From: an uncultured bacterium
Lineage (GTDB): Bacteria; Bacillota; Clostridia; Lachnospirales; Lachnospiraceae
Direction of reading: 5' to 3'
DNA length: 64,000 bases
Assembly (NCBI GenBank): GCA_947381965.1
Contig: CANCXX010000010.1
Location: forward strand, 1 to 64,000
Under the pieces are notes generated by a model, which had not been told where the DNA came from, ran no database searches, and saw nothing but the letters and a program-made list of their open reading frames with translations. Each line of letters begins with the position of its first letter. The first letter of the stretch is position 1. Position numbers and translations under genes: made by a program. This document shows, piece after piece, positions 17,378 through 26,229 of this stretch.

Positions 17378-18322
17378 CTATATAAAGCTTACATTGGAAA
17401 GCTTTTTACAAATTTTATTTACCACTAAAAGCAGAATAATATTTACTATTGTATTAAACAAACTGACTGCCGTGGAAAAACTGTACATAGCCTTCAGCAT
17501 ACCCTGCTCGTAAACATAAGTTGCTATAATCTCTGAAGTTTCTTTATTCAGACTGGTTTGCAGCAAATACGCTTTTTCAAATCCTACGTTCATCAGATTG
17601 CCAAAAGACATTATAAGCTGGATAACAATGACGGGAATCAGTTCCGGCACATCTATATGAAGAATTCTCTGTAACGCATTGGCCCCATCCACTTTCGCCG
17701 CTTCATGTAAAGAAGCGTCTACGCTTGAAAGGGTTGCAATGTATATGATGGTTCCCCATCCGGCATCCTGCCAAATACTGGACCCTATATAAATCGTTCT
17801 GAACGCTGATGCGGAGTCTATTAAGTTTACCGGTTCTGCTCCAAATGCCTGCATTATCATGCTAATTAATCCGCCATAAGGAGAAAGGAAAATACGCAGC
17901 ATACCGCACAAAATCATTACAGAGATAAAATGCGGCGCATACAAAATTGTCTGCGATACTCTCTGAAGCTTTTTAAGTTTTACCTGATTGATTAACAATG
18001 CCAGGATAATGGGTATGGGAAATGTCCATAAAATACTGTATAAACTTAGCAGAACTGTATTACGAATCATACGGACACTATTGTAATTACTAAAAAATCT
18101 TTCAAACCATTTTAGACCAACCCATGGGCTGCCAAAAAAACCGTCTATGGCATTGTAATCCCTAAATGCAATTTGAACCCCATAAATTGGTATGTACTTA
18201 TAAATAATTGTTAAAATAATGCCCGGCAGCAAAAGCAGATAAAATTCCCAATGCTTCTTAATCTGCTTGCCAAGACTCTCCTCCGGCACTTTTACCGCAC
18301 CTTTTTTATTACCCCTCTTCAT
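17378..18322 (-). CDS. Carbohydrate ABC transporter permease, MalF/LplB type
   Basis: 314 residues from the ATG at 18322, which has AGGAGG 7 nt upstream. A longer frame to 18358 would begin inside the LacI-type operator, so it is rejected. Six membrane helices; the segment YLLLLPGIILTIIYKYIPIYG and the EAA loop SLHEAAKVDGANALQRILHI are typical of the LplB group. First gene of the importer operon, directly after the promoter at 18372-18400. Confidence 0.92.
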   Translation of the reverse strand: MKRGNKKGAVKVPEESLGKQIKKHWEFYLLLLPGIILTIIYKYIPIYGVQIAFRDYNAIDGFFGSPWVGLKWFERFFSNYNSVRMIRNTVLLSLYSILWTFPIPIILALLINQVKLKKLQRVSQTILYAPHFISVMILCGMLRIFLSPYGGLISMIMQAFGAEPVNLIDSASAFRTIYIGSSIWQDAGWGTIIYIATLSSVDASLHEAAKVDGANALQRILHIDVPELIPVIVIQLIMSFGNLMNVGFEKAYLLQTSLNKETSEIIATYVYEQGMLKAMYSFSTAVSLFNTIVNIILLLVVNKICKKLSNVSFI

Positions 18323-18344
18323 TTTAATCCTCCTCTTTTTGCTT

Positions 18345-18358
18345 ATGAAACGTTTCAT
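18345..18358. promoter_or_regulatory. LacI-type operator of the importer operon
   Basis: ATGAAACGTTTCAT, a perfect 14-nt palindrome with the central CG typical of LacI-family sites. It lies about 14 nt downstream of the operon's -10 box, where a bound repressor would block initiation. Two related sites lie at 18449-18458 and 18477-18488. Confidence 0.75.
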
Positions 18359-18371
18359 TTATTCTTGTTGT

Positions 18372-18400
18372 ATCATAACATTAACTTAAAGATAAATCAA
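18372..18400 (-). promoter_or_regulatory. Promoter of the fructan importer operon
   Basis: Minus-strand TTGATT (18395-18400), 17-nt spacer, TATGAT (18372-18377). The operator at 18345-18358 follows immediately. Confidence 0.7.
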
Positions 18401-18448
18401 CTATTTGTCATAATTTTATAGCAGTTTGTAAATATTATATAAAAATAT

Positions 18449-18488
18449 AACGTTTCATTTGTATGGTTCTACCAATTGAAACGTTTTA
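18449..18488. promoter_or_regulatory. Two further LacI-type operator sites
   Basis: AACGTTTCAT (18449-18458) and TGAAACGTTTTA (18477-18488) share the AAACGTTT core with the operon operator. The second overlaps the -35 box of the regulator gene's own promoter, suggesting autorepression. Confidence 0.65.
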
Positions 18489-18504
18489 CATAATATGTTA
18501 TAAA
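18476..18504 (+). promoter_or_regulatory. Promoter of the LacI-family regulator gene
   Basis: TTGAAA (18476-18481), 17-nt spacer, TATAAA (18499-18504), about 70 nt before the regulator start. Confidence 0.65.
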
Positions 18505-18573
18505 TAAATCTATATACTATACTGAATCAGAAGCTTTTTTGTAGTTTTCTATAATAGAAATGGGGTGATTGCA

Positions 18574-19587
18574 TTGACTTCAAAAAGAGCTGCTACCATG
18601 AAGGATGTGGCCAGAGAAGCCGGCGTTGCTTTGGGTACTGTTTCCAAAGTAATTAACGGCATTCCAGTCTCCGAAAAAAACAGGCAAAAAGTAGAAACAG
18701 CTATCAAAACATTACATTATGAAGTAAATACCTATGCCAGAGGCTTAAAAATCCAAAAAAGCAATCTGGTCGCATTAATTATCCCCAACACACATAATCC
18801 CTTTTTTGCCTCGTTTACGGATCATATCGAAGCTGCCCTCTATAAAAAAGGAATGAAGCTGCTCCTTTGCTGTGCAGACGGCATTCCCCAAAAGGAAATA
18901 GACTATTTGAACATGGCTGTAAACAATAAAGTAGATGGTATTATCGCGTTAACCTATTCCGATATCGGGAAATATATATCTCAGGACCTTCCCATTGTTG
19001 TCTTTGACCGTTTTTTTGAGAATCGGGTCATTCCAAGAGTTGCATCCGATAATTTTGCAGGTGCATGTCTTGCCGTTGAAAAACTTTTGGAATTTGGATG
19101 TAAGCATCCGGTTTATATCCGTTTCCATTCTGTTTTTCCCGGAGAATCTGACAAGAGAATGGATGGCTATCTTCATGCCTGTTCCAAGTATAACCTTACC
19201 CCGGATTACATTAACGTTATAGATTGTGAACAAAAGCTGTCTCTTATGAAAGACTTTCTTGACAAGCATAAAAACAGGGATGGCTCCTTAAGCTTTGACG
19301 GTGTATTTGCCCATACAGATTATCACGGATATTTGTTTATGAACCTTTTGCTTCAAGAAGGCTTTAAGGTTCCTGAAGATGTACAGATTATCGGATTTGA
19401 CGGAGTCAGTAAATTCGGAAATGCAGAGGAAGGATTATTCGTTTCCTCTATCTGCCAGCCAATTGAACAGCTTGCGGAAAAATGCGTGGAGCTTCTAATG
19501 ACTCAGGATACAAAAGCTGTCCCCAGCCTGACGCTTCTTCCTGTCAAATACCGTTATGGCGGGACCACAAGGGAAACCGGATTGTAA
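18574..19587 (+). CDS. LacI family transcriptional regulator of the fructan locus
   Basis: 337 residues from TTG at 18574, which has GGGGTGA 5 nt upstream; GTG at 18565 is an in-frame alternative with a weaker site. The N-terminal helix-turn-helix is MKDVAREAGVALGTVSKVIN, followed by the hinge (YARGLKIQKS) and a periplasmic-binding-protein-like effector domain (LVALIIPNTHNPFF onward). Divergent from the importer operon, with AAACGTTT operators in front of both promoters. Most likely a repressor of the GH32/ABC genes relieved by sucrose- or fructan-derived sugar; the effector is inferred from context only. Confidence 0.92.
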   Translation: MTSKRAATMKDVAREAGVALGTVSKVINGIPVSEKNRQKVETAIKTLHYEVNTYARGLKIQKSNLVALIIPNTHNPFFASFTDHIEAALYKKGMKLLLCCADGIPQKEIDYLNMAVNNKVDGIIALTYSDIGKYISQDLPIVVFDRFFENRVIPRVASDNFAGACLAVEKLLEFGCKHPVYIRFHSVFPGESDKRMDGYLHACSKYNLTPDYINVIDCEQKLSLMKDFLDKHKNRDGSLSFDGVFAHTDYHGYLFMNLLLQEGFKVPEDVQIIGFDGVSKFGNAEEGLFVSSICQPIEQLAEKCVELLMTQDTKAVPSLTLLPVKYRYGGTTRETGL

Positions 19588-19590
19588 CCA

Positions 19591-19638
19591 AAACAGGGAG
19601 CATATACACAGTATTCTGTCGGTATATGCTCCCTGTTT
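19591..19638 (+). terminator. Hairpin terminator after the LacI-family gene
   Basis: AAACAGGGAGCATATAC (19591-19607) pairs perfectly with GTATATGCTCCCTGTTT (19622-19638), a 17-bp stem. The T run is short in the plus direction. It separates the regulator from the convergent LytTR gene. Confidence 0.7.
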
Positions 19639-19741
19639 ATACCCCGCATACCACAAGCTATGCTTGCGGCATTGCACCAATAGATAGTTTCTTTGATTCT
19701 TGCGGCCGCCGCAAAATGTCTGCAGGCTGTCATTTGCCTGG

Positions 19742-20488
19742 TTACATAAACATTTTCTTAATTTCTTCGTAGTTCTGGGCTGTCATAAGCGCCGTTGCGT
19801 CTGTGTCTTTAAATTTCACCACATAAGTCCATCTTCCATATGGCTCTATTTTGGTAATATGGGAAATATTTACTATATAGGACTTATGGCAGCGCATAAA
19901 ATCTTCGTTTCCAAGCTTTTCTTCAATTTCGCCAAGAGATATGGATGTTTTAAACTGTTCTCCCGCTGTCACAATATTTGTATAGCCATCCAGTCTTTCC
20001 ACAAAAATAATTTCATTTGTATTCAGCAGGCATGCCTGATCCCTGCCTCTTATAAAAAGCTTATCTTTATGGTGTTCCGGTCTGGTCAGCTTATCCGGCA
20101 GCCCGGCTTCCGCTCCATCGTTTCCCATTAGGCTCCCTCTGATACGGTTTAAAGTCTTTACAACACGTTCCATATTAAATGGTTTGACCAGATAATCAAA
20201 GGCATAGATTTCAAATGCATTAGCCATATATTCACTGTGCGCCGTGGCAAAAATTACCTTCAGCTTCGGATTTAATTCCGTAAGCACTTTCGCACACTCC
20301 ATCCCACTTTCTCCATTCAGGTCGATATCCATAAAAATCACATCCGGCCTGTACTTTGTAAATTCTACCACTGCACCTGAAAAATCGGCGCACTGTGCCA
20401 CTACCTGATAGTCAGGCTGCTTTTCGACCATTTTATGAAGTAGCTTCCTTATCTCCGGTTCATCATCAATCAGCATCACCTTAATCAT
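19742..20488 (-). CDS. LytTR family response regulator
   Basis: 248 residues from the ATG at 20488, preceded by AAGGA; a longer frame to 20539 lies wholly inside floA. Receiver domain about 1-120 with acidic pair LIDDEPE, phospho-acceptor Asp in [11 protein letters not shown] (about 54) and Lys in YLVKPF (about 104). LytTR DNA-binding domain about 145-248, containing [13 protein letters not shown]. The start overlaps the floA stop by 8 nt. The cognate kinase is most likely the GHKL kinase at 21993, three genes upstream in the same operon. Confidence 0.93.
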   Translation of the reverse strand: MIKVMLIDDEPEIRKLLHKMVEKQPDYQVVAQCADFSGAVVEFTKYRPDVIFMDIDLNGESGMECAKVLTELNPKLKVIFATAHSEYMANAFEIYAFDYLVKPFNMERVVKTLNRIRGSLMGNDGAEAGLPDKLTRPEHHKDKLFIRGRDQACLLNTNEIIFVERLDGYTNIVTAGEQFKTSISLGEIEEKLGNEDFMRCHKSYIVNISHITKIEPYGRWTYVVKFKDTDATALMTAQNYEEIKKMFM

Positions 20489-21455
20489 AAAGCTTCGTTT
20501 CCTTCTTACCTTCCGCATAGGCATTCGCTCCTGTGCCAATGCTCTTTTTCATTTCCGTGTCTGCAAGTACATTTTGCAGCTTATAATAATCCACCACACC
20601 GATATGGCCTTCTCTTAGCGCCTGCGCCATGGCTTTGGGCACTTCGGCTTCCGCCTGCACCACAGCAGCGCGCATTTCCTGTTCAAGCGCAACCGCCATA
20701 GCCCGCCGTTCCTCAGCTCTTGCCTGTGCAATCTTATTGTCAGCCTCCGCCTGGAGACTTTGCAGGTTGGCGCCCACGTTCCTGCCAATATCAATATCCG
20801 CAATATCAATGGAAATTATCTCATATGCGGTTCCTGAATCCAGCCCTTTTTCCAACACCAATTTGGATATTTCATCTGGATTTTCCAATACCTCGTCATG
20901 ACTCATGGATGACCCCACTGTGGTAACGATACCTTCACCAATCCGTGCAATCACTGTTTCTTCACCGGCGCCGCCTATCAGTCTGTCAATATTGGTTCTG
21001 ACAGTAACCCTGGCCTTTACCAAAAGCTCAATTCCGTTTTTAGAAACCGCCGAGATCAATGGTGTTTCTATTACCTTAGGGGTTACGCTCATTTTAACTG
21101 CCTCAAACACATCCCGTCCTGCCAGGTCAATCGCAGAGGCCCTCTCAAAGGAAATATCCATTCCCGCTCTTTCTGCCGCTATCAACGCATTTACCACACT
21201 ATCCACGTCACCGCCTGCCAGAAAGTGCGCTTCCAGTTCATTCACCTTAACATCAATCCCCGCTTTGGTTGCTTTAATCAACGGAAAAACAATCTTTCCC
21301 GGAGACACTCTTCTAAGCCTCATTCCTATCAGATTAAAGATACCCACCTTTACATTTGCTGCAACTGCGGAAATCCAAAGTCCCACTGGCACAAACACAA
21401 AAAACATCACCACCAAAAGACAAATAATTCCCAATAAAGCTATTTTTACTGTCAT
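20481..21455 (-). CDS. floA: Flotillin-like protein FloA
   Basis: 324 residues. One N-terminal hydrophobic hairpin (about 5-33) anchors an SPFH domain, followed by the Ala/Glu-rich flotillin coiled coil ([20 protein letters not shown], about 240-260) and a C-terminal helix ending [16 protein letters not shown]. FloA proteins organise functional membrane microdomains and protein quality control in Firmicutes. GGAGG precedes the ATG. Downstream of an NfeD gene as in Bacillus, but here the pair is bracketed by a histidine kinase and a response regulator. Confidence 0.95.
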   Translation of the reverse strand: MTVKIALLGIICLLVVMFFVFVPVGLWISAVAANVKVGIFNLIGMRLRRVSPGKIVFPLIKATKAGIDVKVNELEAHFLAGGDVDSVVNALIAAERAGMDISFERASAIDLAGRDVFEAVKMSVTPKVIETPLISAVSKNGIELLVKARVTVRTNIDRLIGGAGEETVIARIGEGIVTTVGSSMSHDEVLENPDEISKLVLEKGLDSGTAYEIISIDIADIDIGRNVGANLQSLQAEADNKIAQARAEERRAMAVALEQEMRAAVVQAEAEVPKAMAQALREGHIGVVDYYKLQNVLADTEMKKSIGTGANAYAEGKKETKLYD

Positions 21456-21515
21456 ACAAATCCTCCATTTCCGTATAATACCACATTCTTTGTTTTATTT
21501 TCCGTACCCAAAATA

Positions 21516-21992
21516 TTATTTCTTTTTCACCATAAGTCTGTTCTGGCTAATTCTGCTGATTATTATTTTACTTCCTTTTTTAATATATTGTCCCTCCGAA
21601 AATACGTCCAGCTCAATCCCCTCAAAATCTCCCTTCCCTGCCGGCTTTAAATCTGTGGCTGCCATCCCCTCCTTATTCAAAAGATAATCAAGGTCTGAGG
21701 AATTTAAAGGAATTCCTGCCTTCACATCTGTATCCAGAATAATAGGCGATTTAAATTTCTTTTGCGACAGAAACCCCATGATAATCGTCATCAAAATTCC
21801 CAATATCACTATTACTATCACAGTAATTCGTATCCCGCTTTCAATCGTGTCCGCCGTCAAAAAGATTCCTGCCACCAGAGCGACAATTCCGGATATCCCC
21901 GGAAGGCCAAACCCCGGAACCACCATTTCCACGCCCACCAGTACAAAACCTGCAATTAAACATATAATGCCGATTATTACAATTGTGTTCAC
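21516..21992 (-). CDS. NfeD family membrane protein
   Basis: 158 residues. Three or four hydrophobic segments (about 3-20, 30-45, 52-72) are followed by a soluble beta-rich region (about 85-158) that fits the OB-fold NfeD domain. It is the short NfeD1b form without the ClpP-like protease domain. NfeD proteins pair with SPFH proteins and probably regulate flotillin assembly. Sits 60 nt upstream of floA; its start codon abuts the stop of the kinase gene. Confidence 0.85.
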   Translation of the reverse strand: MNTIVIIGIICLIAGFVLVGVEMVVPGFGLPGISGIVALVAGIFLTADTIESGIRITVIVIVILGILMTIIMGFLSQKKFKSPIILDTDVKAGIPLNSSDLDYLLNKEGMAATDLKPAGKGDFEGIELDVFSEGQYIKKGSKIIISRISQNRLMVKKK

Positions 21993-22730
21993 TTATTCTT
22001 CCACCCCCTTTGCAAATTTAACCATAAACAATGTTTCTTCTCCCGCCGATCGCACCGAAATCGTACCATGATTTTCTTTCAGTATATCCGACACAATGGA
22101 AAGCCCCATACCATGTCCTTCTTCTTTTTTAGTAGAAAACCCTGCCTTAAATATCATATCAATTTTGTCAGGCAAAATGGCAGGCCCGTTATTGGACACT
22201 GTAAATATGTAGTTTTCTCTGTCCTCATTAATATCCAGCGTCATTCTTCTGCCTTCTTCTCTTTCTCCAAGTGCAGTCACCGCATTGTCAATCAAGTTAG
22301 AAAGTACCTTACACAACTCCCAGGGTTCCACTTTTAATTTTTTTAAATCTGACTTTACTTCCACATAAAAATCTACCTTTTCCGCCTCTGCTGTTCCCAT
22401 CTTTGCCATAAGCAACGCATTAACAGCCGGTATGGATGTTCTGATTGCCTTCCCCATTTTCATCATTCCCTTATAAATCGGTTCCAGATAATCGTGAAGC
22501 TCATCATATTCCTCCAGTTCCATCATGCCATATACTATCTGTAGGTGATTCAGATAATCATGCCTCTGACTGCGAAGCTCTCCGTTCATTTTCTGCAGAC
22601 TGTTAAAGCTTTCCACCAGAATTTCGTACCTCTTTCTGAGCTTCTCATGGAGCATAAGAATCCGTATCAGGCACAACATTAAAACCACTACCACCACAAG
22701 ACAGAAAATCAGGCTTATATCCATCGGCAT
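21993..22730 (-). CDS. GHKL-type sensor histidine kinase (SpoOB-like phospho-acceptor)
   Basis: About 245 residues from ATG at 22730 (AAGGAGG just upstream); ATG at 22724 is equally possible. One N-terminal membrane helix (about 5-25), a coiled segment, then the phospho-acceptor RHDYLNHLQ with the His typical of LytTR partner kinases, then a GHKL ATPase with N box LSNLIDNAVTAL and G boxes (SNNGP, GHGMGLSIV). There is no extracellular domain, so it must sense the membrane, a partner, or the cytoplasm. First gene of the kinase-nfeD-floA-regulator operon. Confidence 0.9.
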   Translation of the reverse strand: MPMDISLIFCLVVVVVLMLCLIRILMLHEKLRKRYEILVESFNSLQKMNGELRSQRHDYLNHLQIVYGMMELEEYDELHDYLEPIYKGMMKMGKAIRTSIPAVNALLMAKMGTAEAEKVDFYVEVKSDLKKLKVEPWELCKVLSNLIDNAVTALGEREEGRRMTLDINEDRENYIFTVSNNGPAILPDKIDMIFKAGFSTKKEEGHGMGLSIVSDILKENHGTISVRSAGEETLFMVKFAKGVEE

Positions 22731-22872
22731 CACCCCTCCTTGCGCTTCTTTTGTTTTACTATACCAGAAATCTGTCATACTAAAACAGAAAGTCTTTCAA
22801 TTATACACTTTCCCCTCTGAAATGACAGGGATACACCGTCAGCTGCCCTGCAAAAATCAACATGTAAATCTA

Positions 22873-22901
22873 TTGACGACAGCGGCTCTTTCCATTACAA
22901 T
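22873..22901 (+). promoter_or_regulatory. Promoter of the MATE exporter gene
   Basis: TTGACG (22873-22878), 17-nt spacer, TACAAT (22896-22901). A short palindrome CTGAC-ATGC-GTCAG (22905-22918) sits at the start site and could be a repressor site. Confidence 0.65.
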
Positions 22902-22950
22902 AGTCTGACATGCGTCAGATACGGTCAAAATTATTATGGAGAATGTTATT

Positions 22951-24351
22951 ATGTGGAAATGGTTTCGAAACAAATTTATAGGTGACAAAGAATTTTACAG
23001 ACACGTGCTCTATCTTGCGGTACCAATGATTATTCAAAATGCAATAACCAGTTTCGTCAGCTTTTTAGACAATATTATGGTGGGACAGATTGGTACGGAA
23101 CAAATGTCCGGCGTTGCTATTGTCAACCAGCTGATGTTTGTTTTTAATATTTGTATTTTTGGAGGTGTATCAGGTGCAGGTATTTTCGGTACACAGTTTT
23201 TTGGAAAGGGGGACTACGAAGGTCAGAAATACACTTTTCGTTTTAAGCTCTATGCCTGTGCAATCATTACCGGAGCCGCCCTTATATTGTTTGGTTTTTT
23301 TGACACCCAGCTGATTTCCCTTTATTTAAGCGACAGCGGCAGTGTAGGCGATATCTCCCTGGCCTTAAGGTATGGAAAGGAATATCTTGCAATTATGGTT
23401 ATCGGTCTGGCCCCCTTTGCCCTTGGCCAGTCATACACGAATACCATCCGTGAAACCGGACAGACATTTGTCCCCATGCTGGCGGGAATTGTAGCCGTTA
23501 TTACCAATTTAATTCTTGATTACATACTGATTTTCGGCGCCTTTGGCGCTCCTTCTCTTGGTGTGCGCGGAGCGGCCATAGCAACAGTAATCGCACGTTT
23601 TATTGAGTGCGCGATTGTTGTGTTCTGGACACACAGCCACAAAAAAGTTAATCCTTACATTAAAGGCGCATACACCAGTCCTAAAATACCCTGGCATATT
23701 CTTAGAGGTATTTTGGTAAAAGGGTCTCCTTTGATGTTCAATGAGATGTTTTGGGCCGCAGGCATGGCTGTTATCTCTCAGTGCTATGCCGTCCGGGGAC
23801 TGGAAGTTGTGGCTGCGCAGAATATCTCCTCCACTATCAGCAACCTGTTTAATATCGTTTATATACAATTGGGAGGCTGCATTTCCATCGTGGTTGGCCA
23901 GCTCCTTGGCGCAGGCAAAACAGAAGAAGCAAAGGATGCCGACAATAAGATGATCTTCTTTAGTGTATTTTGCTGTTCCTGTATTTCAATGGTTATGGTT
24001 GTAATTGGCAGGTACTTTCCCTCCATCTATAATACAGAGGAAAGCATCAAAACCCTTGCCCAAAAGCTGATTGTCATCTCTGCCCTTGTTATGCCCCTTT
24101 GCGCCTTTTCCCATTGTGCTTACTTTACCCTGCGCTCCGGCGGAAAAACGGTTGTCACTTTTCTTTTTGACAGTGTTTATACCTGGGTACTTGTGATACC
24201 CTTTGCATATCTGCTGGCAAACTATACTTCTCTGCACATAACACTGGTGTTTTTTCTGGTTCAGTTTACAGAGATCATTAAAGTTGTGTTAGGATTCTTT
24301 ATGGTGAGAAGCGGCGTCTGGATGCAAAATATTGTTGGGGAGAAGAGCTAA
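22951..24351 (+). CDS. MATE family efflux transporter
   Basis: 466 residues from ATG at 22951, chosen for GGAGA 8 nt upstream; ATG at 22936 is in frame but has no site. Twelve predicted membrane helices; the start MIIQNAITSFVSFLDNIMVG and the mirrored SPLMFNEMFWAAGMAVISQC at helix 7 are typical MATE repeats. Exports cationic drugs or metabolites by Na+ or H+ antiport; substrate unknown. Its last 63 nt overlap the 3' end of tadA on the opposite strand. Confidence 0.93.
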   Translation: MWKWFRNKFIGDKEFYRHVLYLAVPMIIQNAITSFVSFLDNIMVGQIGTEQMSGVAIVNQLMFVFNICIFGGVSGAGIFGTQFFGKGDYEGQKYTFRFKLYACAIITGAALILFGFFDTQLISLYLSDSGSVGDISLALRYGKEYLAIMVIGLAPFALGQSYTNTIRETGQTFVPMLAGIVAVITNLILDYILIFGAFGAPSLGVRGAAIATVIARFIECAIVVFWTHSHKKVNPYIKGAYTSPKIPWHILRGILVKGSPLMFNEMFWAAGMAVISQCYAVRGLEVVAAQNISSTISNLFNIVYIQLGGCISIVVGQLLGAGKTEEAKDADNKMIFFSVFCCSCISMVMVVIGRYFPSIYNTEESIKTLAQKLIVISALVMPLCAFSHCAYFTLRSGGKTVVTFLFDSVYTWVLVIPFAYLLANYTSLHITLVFFLVQFTEIIKVVLGFFMVRSGVWMQNIVGEKS

Positions 24352-24831
24352 GCTTTTCTGCTCCTTCTCCCTCTTATTTCGCACCCGCAGTTCTTTAAAA
24401 AAGGTCGTAAGCATATGGGAGCACTCTTCCTGCAGTACTCCTCTTGTCACCTTTACCTGATGATTAAATTCCGGCATCTCCAAAATATTTAATATAGATC
24501 CTCCACAGCCTGCCTTGGGATTCATACTTCCCATCACAACTTCATCTATTCTCGCCTGTACAATAGCTCCGGCGCACATCTGGCACGGCTCAAGCGTCAC
24601 ATATAATGTACATCCCTCTAACCGCCAGTCCCCGATCTTTTTGCTTGCCTTATTGATTGCTGTAATTTCTGCATGAGATAGTGTATTCTTATCCGTATTC
24701 CTGCGGTTATACCCTCTCCCAATAATCTTTCCTTCAAATACAATCACACACCCAATCGGTACTTCCCCCAAAGCATACGCTTTTTCCGCCTGTTTCAGCG
24801 CCTTTTTCATAAACTTTTCCTGTTCCGTCAT
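24289..24831 (-). CDS. tadA: tRNA-specific adenosine deaminase
   Basis: Converts A34 to inosine in tRNA-Arg(ACG). 180 residues, about 25 longer than usual. The zinc-site motifs are clear: HAE in LSHAEITAI (about 53) and PCQMC in TLEPCQMCAGAI (about 82-86). The core ends near LTTFFKELR; the remaining basic and Ser/His-rich tail is encoded where the gene runs 63 nt into the convergent MATE gene. The SRP RNA starts about 110 nt upstream on the other strand; a tadA-SRP RNA pairing is common in Firmicutes. Confidence 0.95.
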   Translation of the reverse strand: MTEQEKFMKKALKQAEKAYALGEVPIGCVIVFEGKIIGRGYNRRNTDKNTLSHAEITAINKASKKIGDWRLEGCTLYVTLEPCQMCAGAIVQARIDEVVMGSMNPKAGCGGSILNILEMPEFNHQVKVTRGVLQEECSHMLTTFFKELRVRNKREKEQKSLALLPNNILHPDAASHHKES

Positions 24832-24908
24832 GTTCTTTATTTTTCTCCTCTTTTTTGTATTTCATTTTTCATAAACGGAAATCAATTTTCCTTTCTATAT
24901 CATTTTTG

Positions 24909-24937
24909 TTGACAAACACAACGAAAAAACATATACT
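24909..24937 (+). promoter_or_regulatory. Promoter of the SRP RNA
   Basis: Perfect TTGACA (24909-24914), 17-nt spacer, TATACT (24932-24937); start predicted near 24944. Confidence 0.8.
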
Positions 24938-24943
24938 ACAAGA

Positions 24944-25205
24944 AGATGCTTTGCATTGACCCAGAAAATTGATTTTGTGCAAAGCTGTCGGCATTTTAGG
25001 GACTGTGACTCTTTATTTTCAGGGAAGCTGTTATGGCCGCCCTGTATAAGTGGTGTCTGAGGATTGGGTCTTACGCAATGGAAATCTGTGAACCGTGTCA
25101 GGTTGGGAACAAAGCAGCACTAAACAGAATTTTTCATGTGCCGTAAGGGTGCCTGGTTTTAGCTAACTGGACAGGTAACGCATGACAGTTTCCCTGAAAA
25201 TAAAA
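24944..25205 (+). ncRNA. ffs: Signal recognition particle RNA, large Gram-positive type
   Basis: The helix 8 core reads GTGTCAGGTTGGGAACAAAG followed by CAGCAC (about 25096-25121), matching the conserved GTCAGG...GGAA...AGCAGC loop bound by Ffh. A long helix 5 is formed by TATTTTCAGGGAAGCTGT (about 25014-25031) with ACAGTTTCCCTGAAAATA (about 25186-25203). The extra 5' domain (24944-25010) is as expected for the ~265-nt form with an Alu-like domain. A near-consensus promoter lies just upstream. The exact 5' end is inferred from the promoter. Confidence 0.92.
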
Positions 25206-25206
25206 T

Positions 25207-26136
25207 TTACAGCTCTACCTTTCGCATATAATAACCAAACTTTCCGATTTCTACTGCTCCGCTGCACTCAAATCCCTCAAAGCCAAACATCACGGCTACC
25301 ATTTTCTCCCTTTCAAAATAGGTTCCAGGTACCCCCAGATAAAAACACGTGTTGTTTTCATCCCTCATTTCCGCATCAGGCCCTAATATCAAGTGTCTGT
25401 AATTATAAAACCCATGTAAAAGAAAACTGTTATTTACAAGCCTTTGATAAGATGCCTGTAGAATTACAAAATCCTTTGGCTCGATAGACAAAAACAATCT
25501 TTCATCGCCAAAGGGATGAACCTTCTTATACCCTTTCTGAAGCTGCTCCCATTTATTTTCGGAGGCAGACTCTACCACTATCTCCCTTCTCATATATGCA
25601 CCGGAAATATCCATTTTCACAGCTTCCGGCGTTTCCTCTCTTTTCTCATTTGCAGCTTCCTTCTTTTCCGTTCCGCTTATCACAATCTCTCTGTCTGAAG
25701 GAGTGACTATCGCATTTTTATCTGCAGCATATAAATCTGTTCTTTTATTCCCATTTTCTATAGCCGGAAAAGTAGCTGGCTGCTTCCAATAGCCTGATAT
25801 CCGGTTTTTATCACTTATATAAATTTGAATGCCGCATATTTCTTCTTCCTGAAAACACTCGGCTCCTACATGCAGCATATTTCCATGCCGCGTAATTCTT
25901 TTTTCTATATTCAGGCTGCCGCCTTTGGCTGCCGCAGTTCCGCACTTCACTTCCCTGTTTGCAAGCACAAGAAACAGTGCGTAATTTCCATCTTCCATAT
26001 CCTGCACATTCCTGATATGTATGTCCAACAACAGGGCCTCCCTTTTCCCCGAAATCCTGGCGAATCCGGCCGAAGACTGTTTAATGCCTCCCATATAACA
26101 TGAAAGATATACTATTTTCTTTTCATATAAAAACAA
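25207..26136 (-). CDS. Uncharacterised protein with DUF6128-like C-terminal domain
   Basis: 309 residues starting at TTG (26134-26136), supported by AGGGAGG 7 nt upstream. Residues 1-105 form a beta-rich N-terminal domain (surface-like KREALLLDIHIRNV ... YALFLVL). About 110-195 is a charged low-complexity linker. The C-terminal 110 residues (HPFGDERLFLSIEPKDFVIL ... FYLGVPGTYFEREKMVAVMF) match a domain I associate with DUF6128 of Lachnospiraceae, present in proteins of unknown function. No signal peptide. Stops 2 nt from the end of the SRP RNA on the other strand. The family name is tentative. Confidence 0.6.
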   Translation of the reverse strand: MFLYEKKIVYLSCYMGGIKQSSAGFARISGKREALLLDIHIRNVQDMEDGNYALFLVLANREVKCGTAAAKGGSLNIEKRITRHGNMLHVGAECFQEEEICGIQIYISDKNRISGYWKQPATFPAIENGNKRTDLYAADKNAIVTPSDREIVISGTEKKEAANEKREETPEAVKMDISGAYMRREIVVESASENKWEQLQKGYKKVHPFGDERLFLSIEPKDFVILQASYQRLVNNSFLLHGFYNYRHLILGPDAEMRDENNTCFYLGVPGTYFEREKMVAVMFGFEGFECSGAVEIGKFGYYMRKVEL

Positions 26137-26229
26137 CCTTATCCCTCCCTACAATTATGTATTATTGTATTCAGAAACAAGGTTGTTCATTCCATATTTT
26201 CCATCGACATGTAAGCCCGGAATGTTCTT

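Noticed and set aside
20905-21687. 260-codon plus-strand frame opposite floA and nfeD
   Set aside because: Antisense shadow; composition of repeated Ser/Pro/Thr typical of the complement of Gly/Ala/Val-rich coding sequence.
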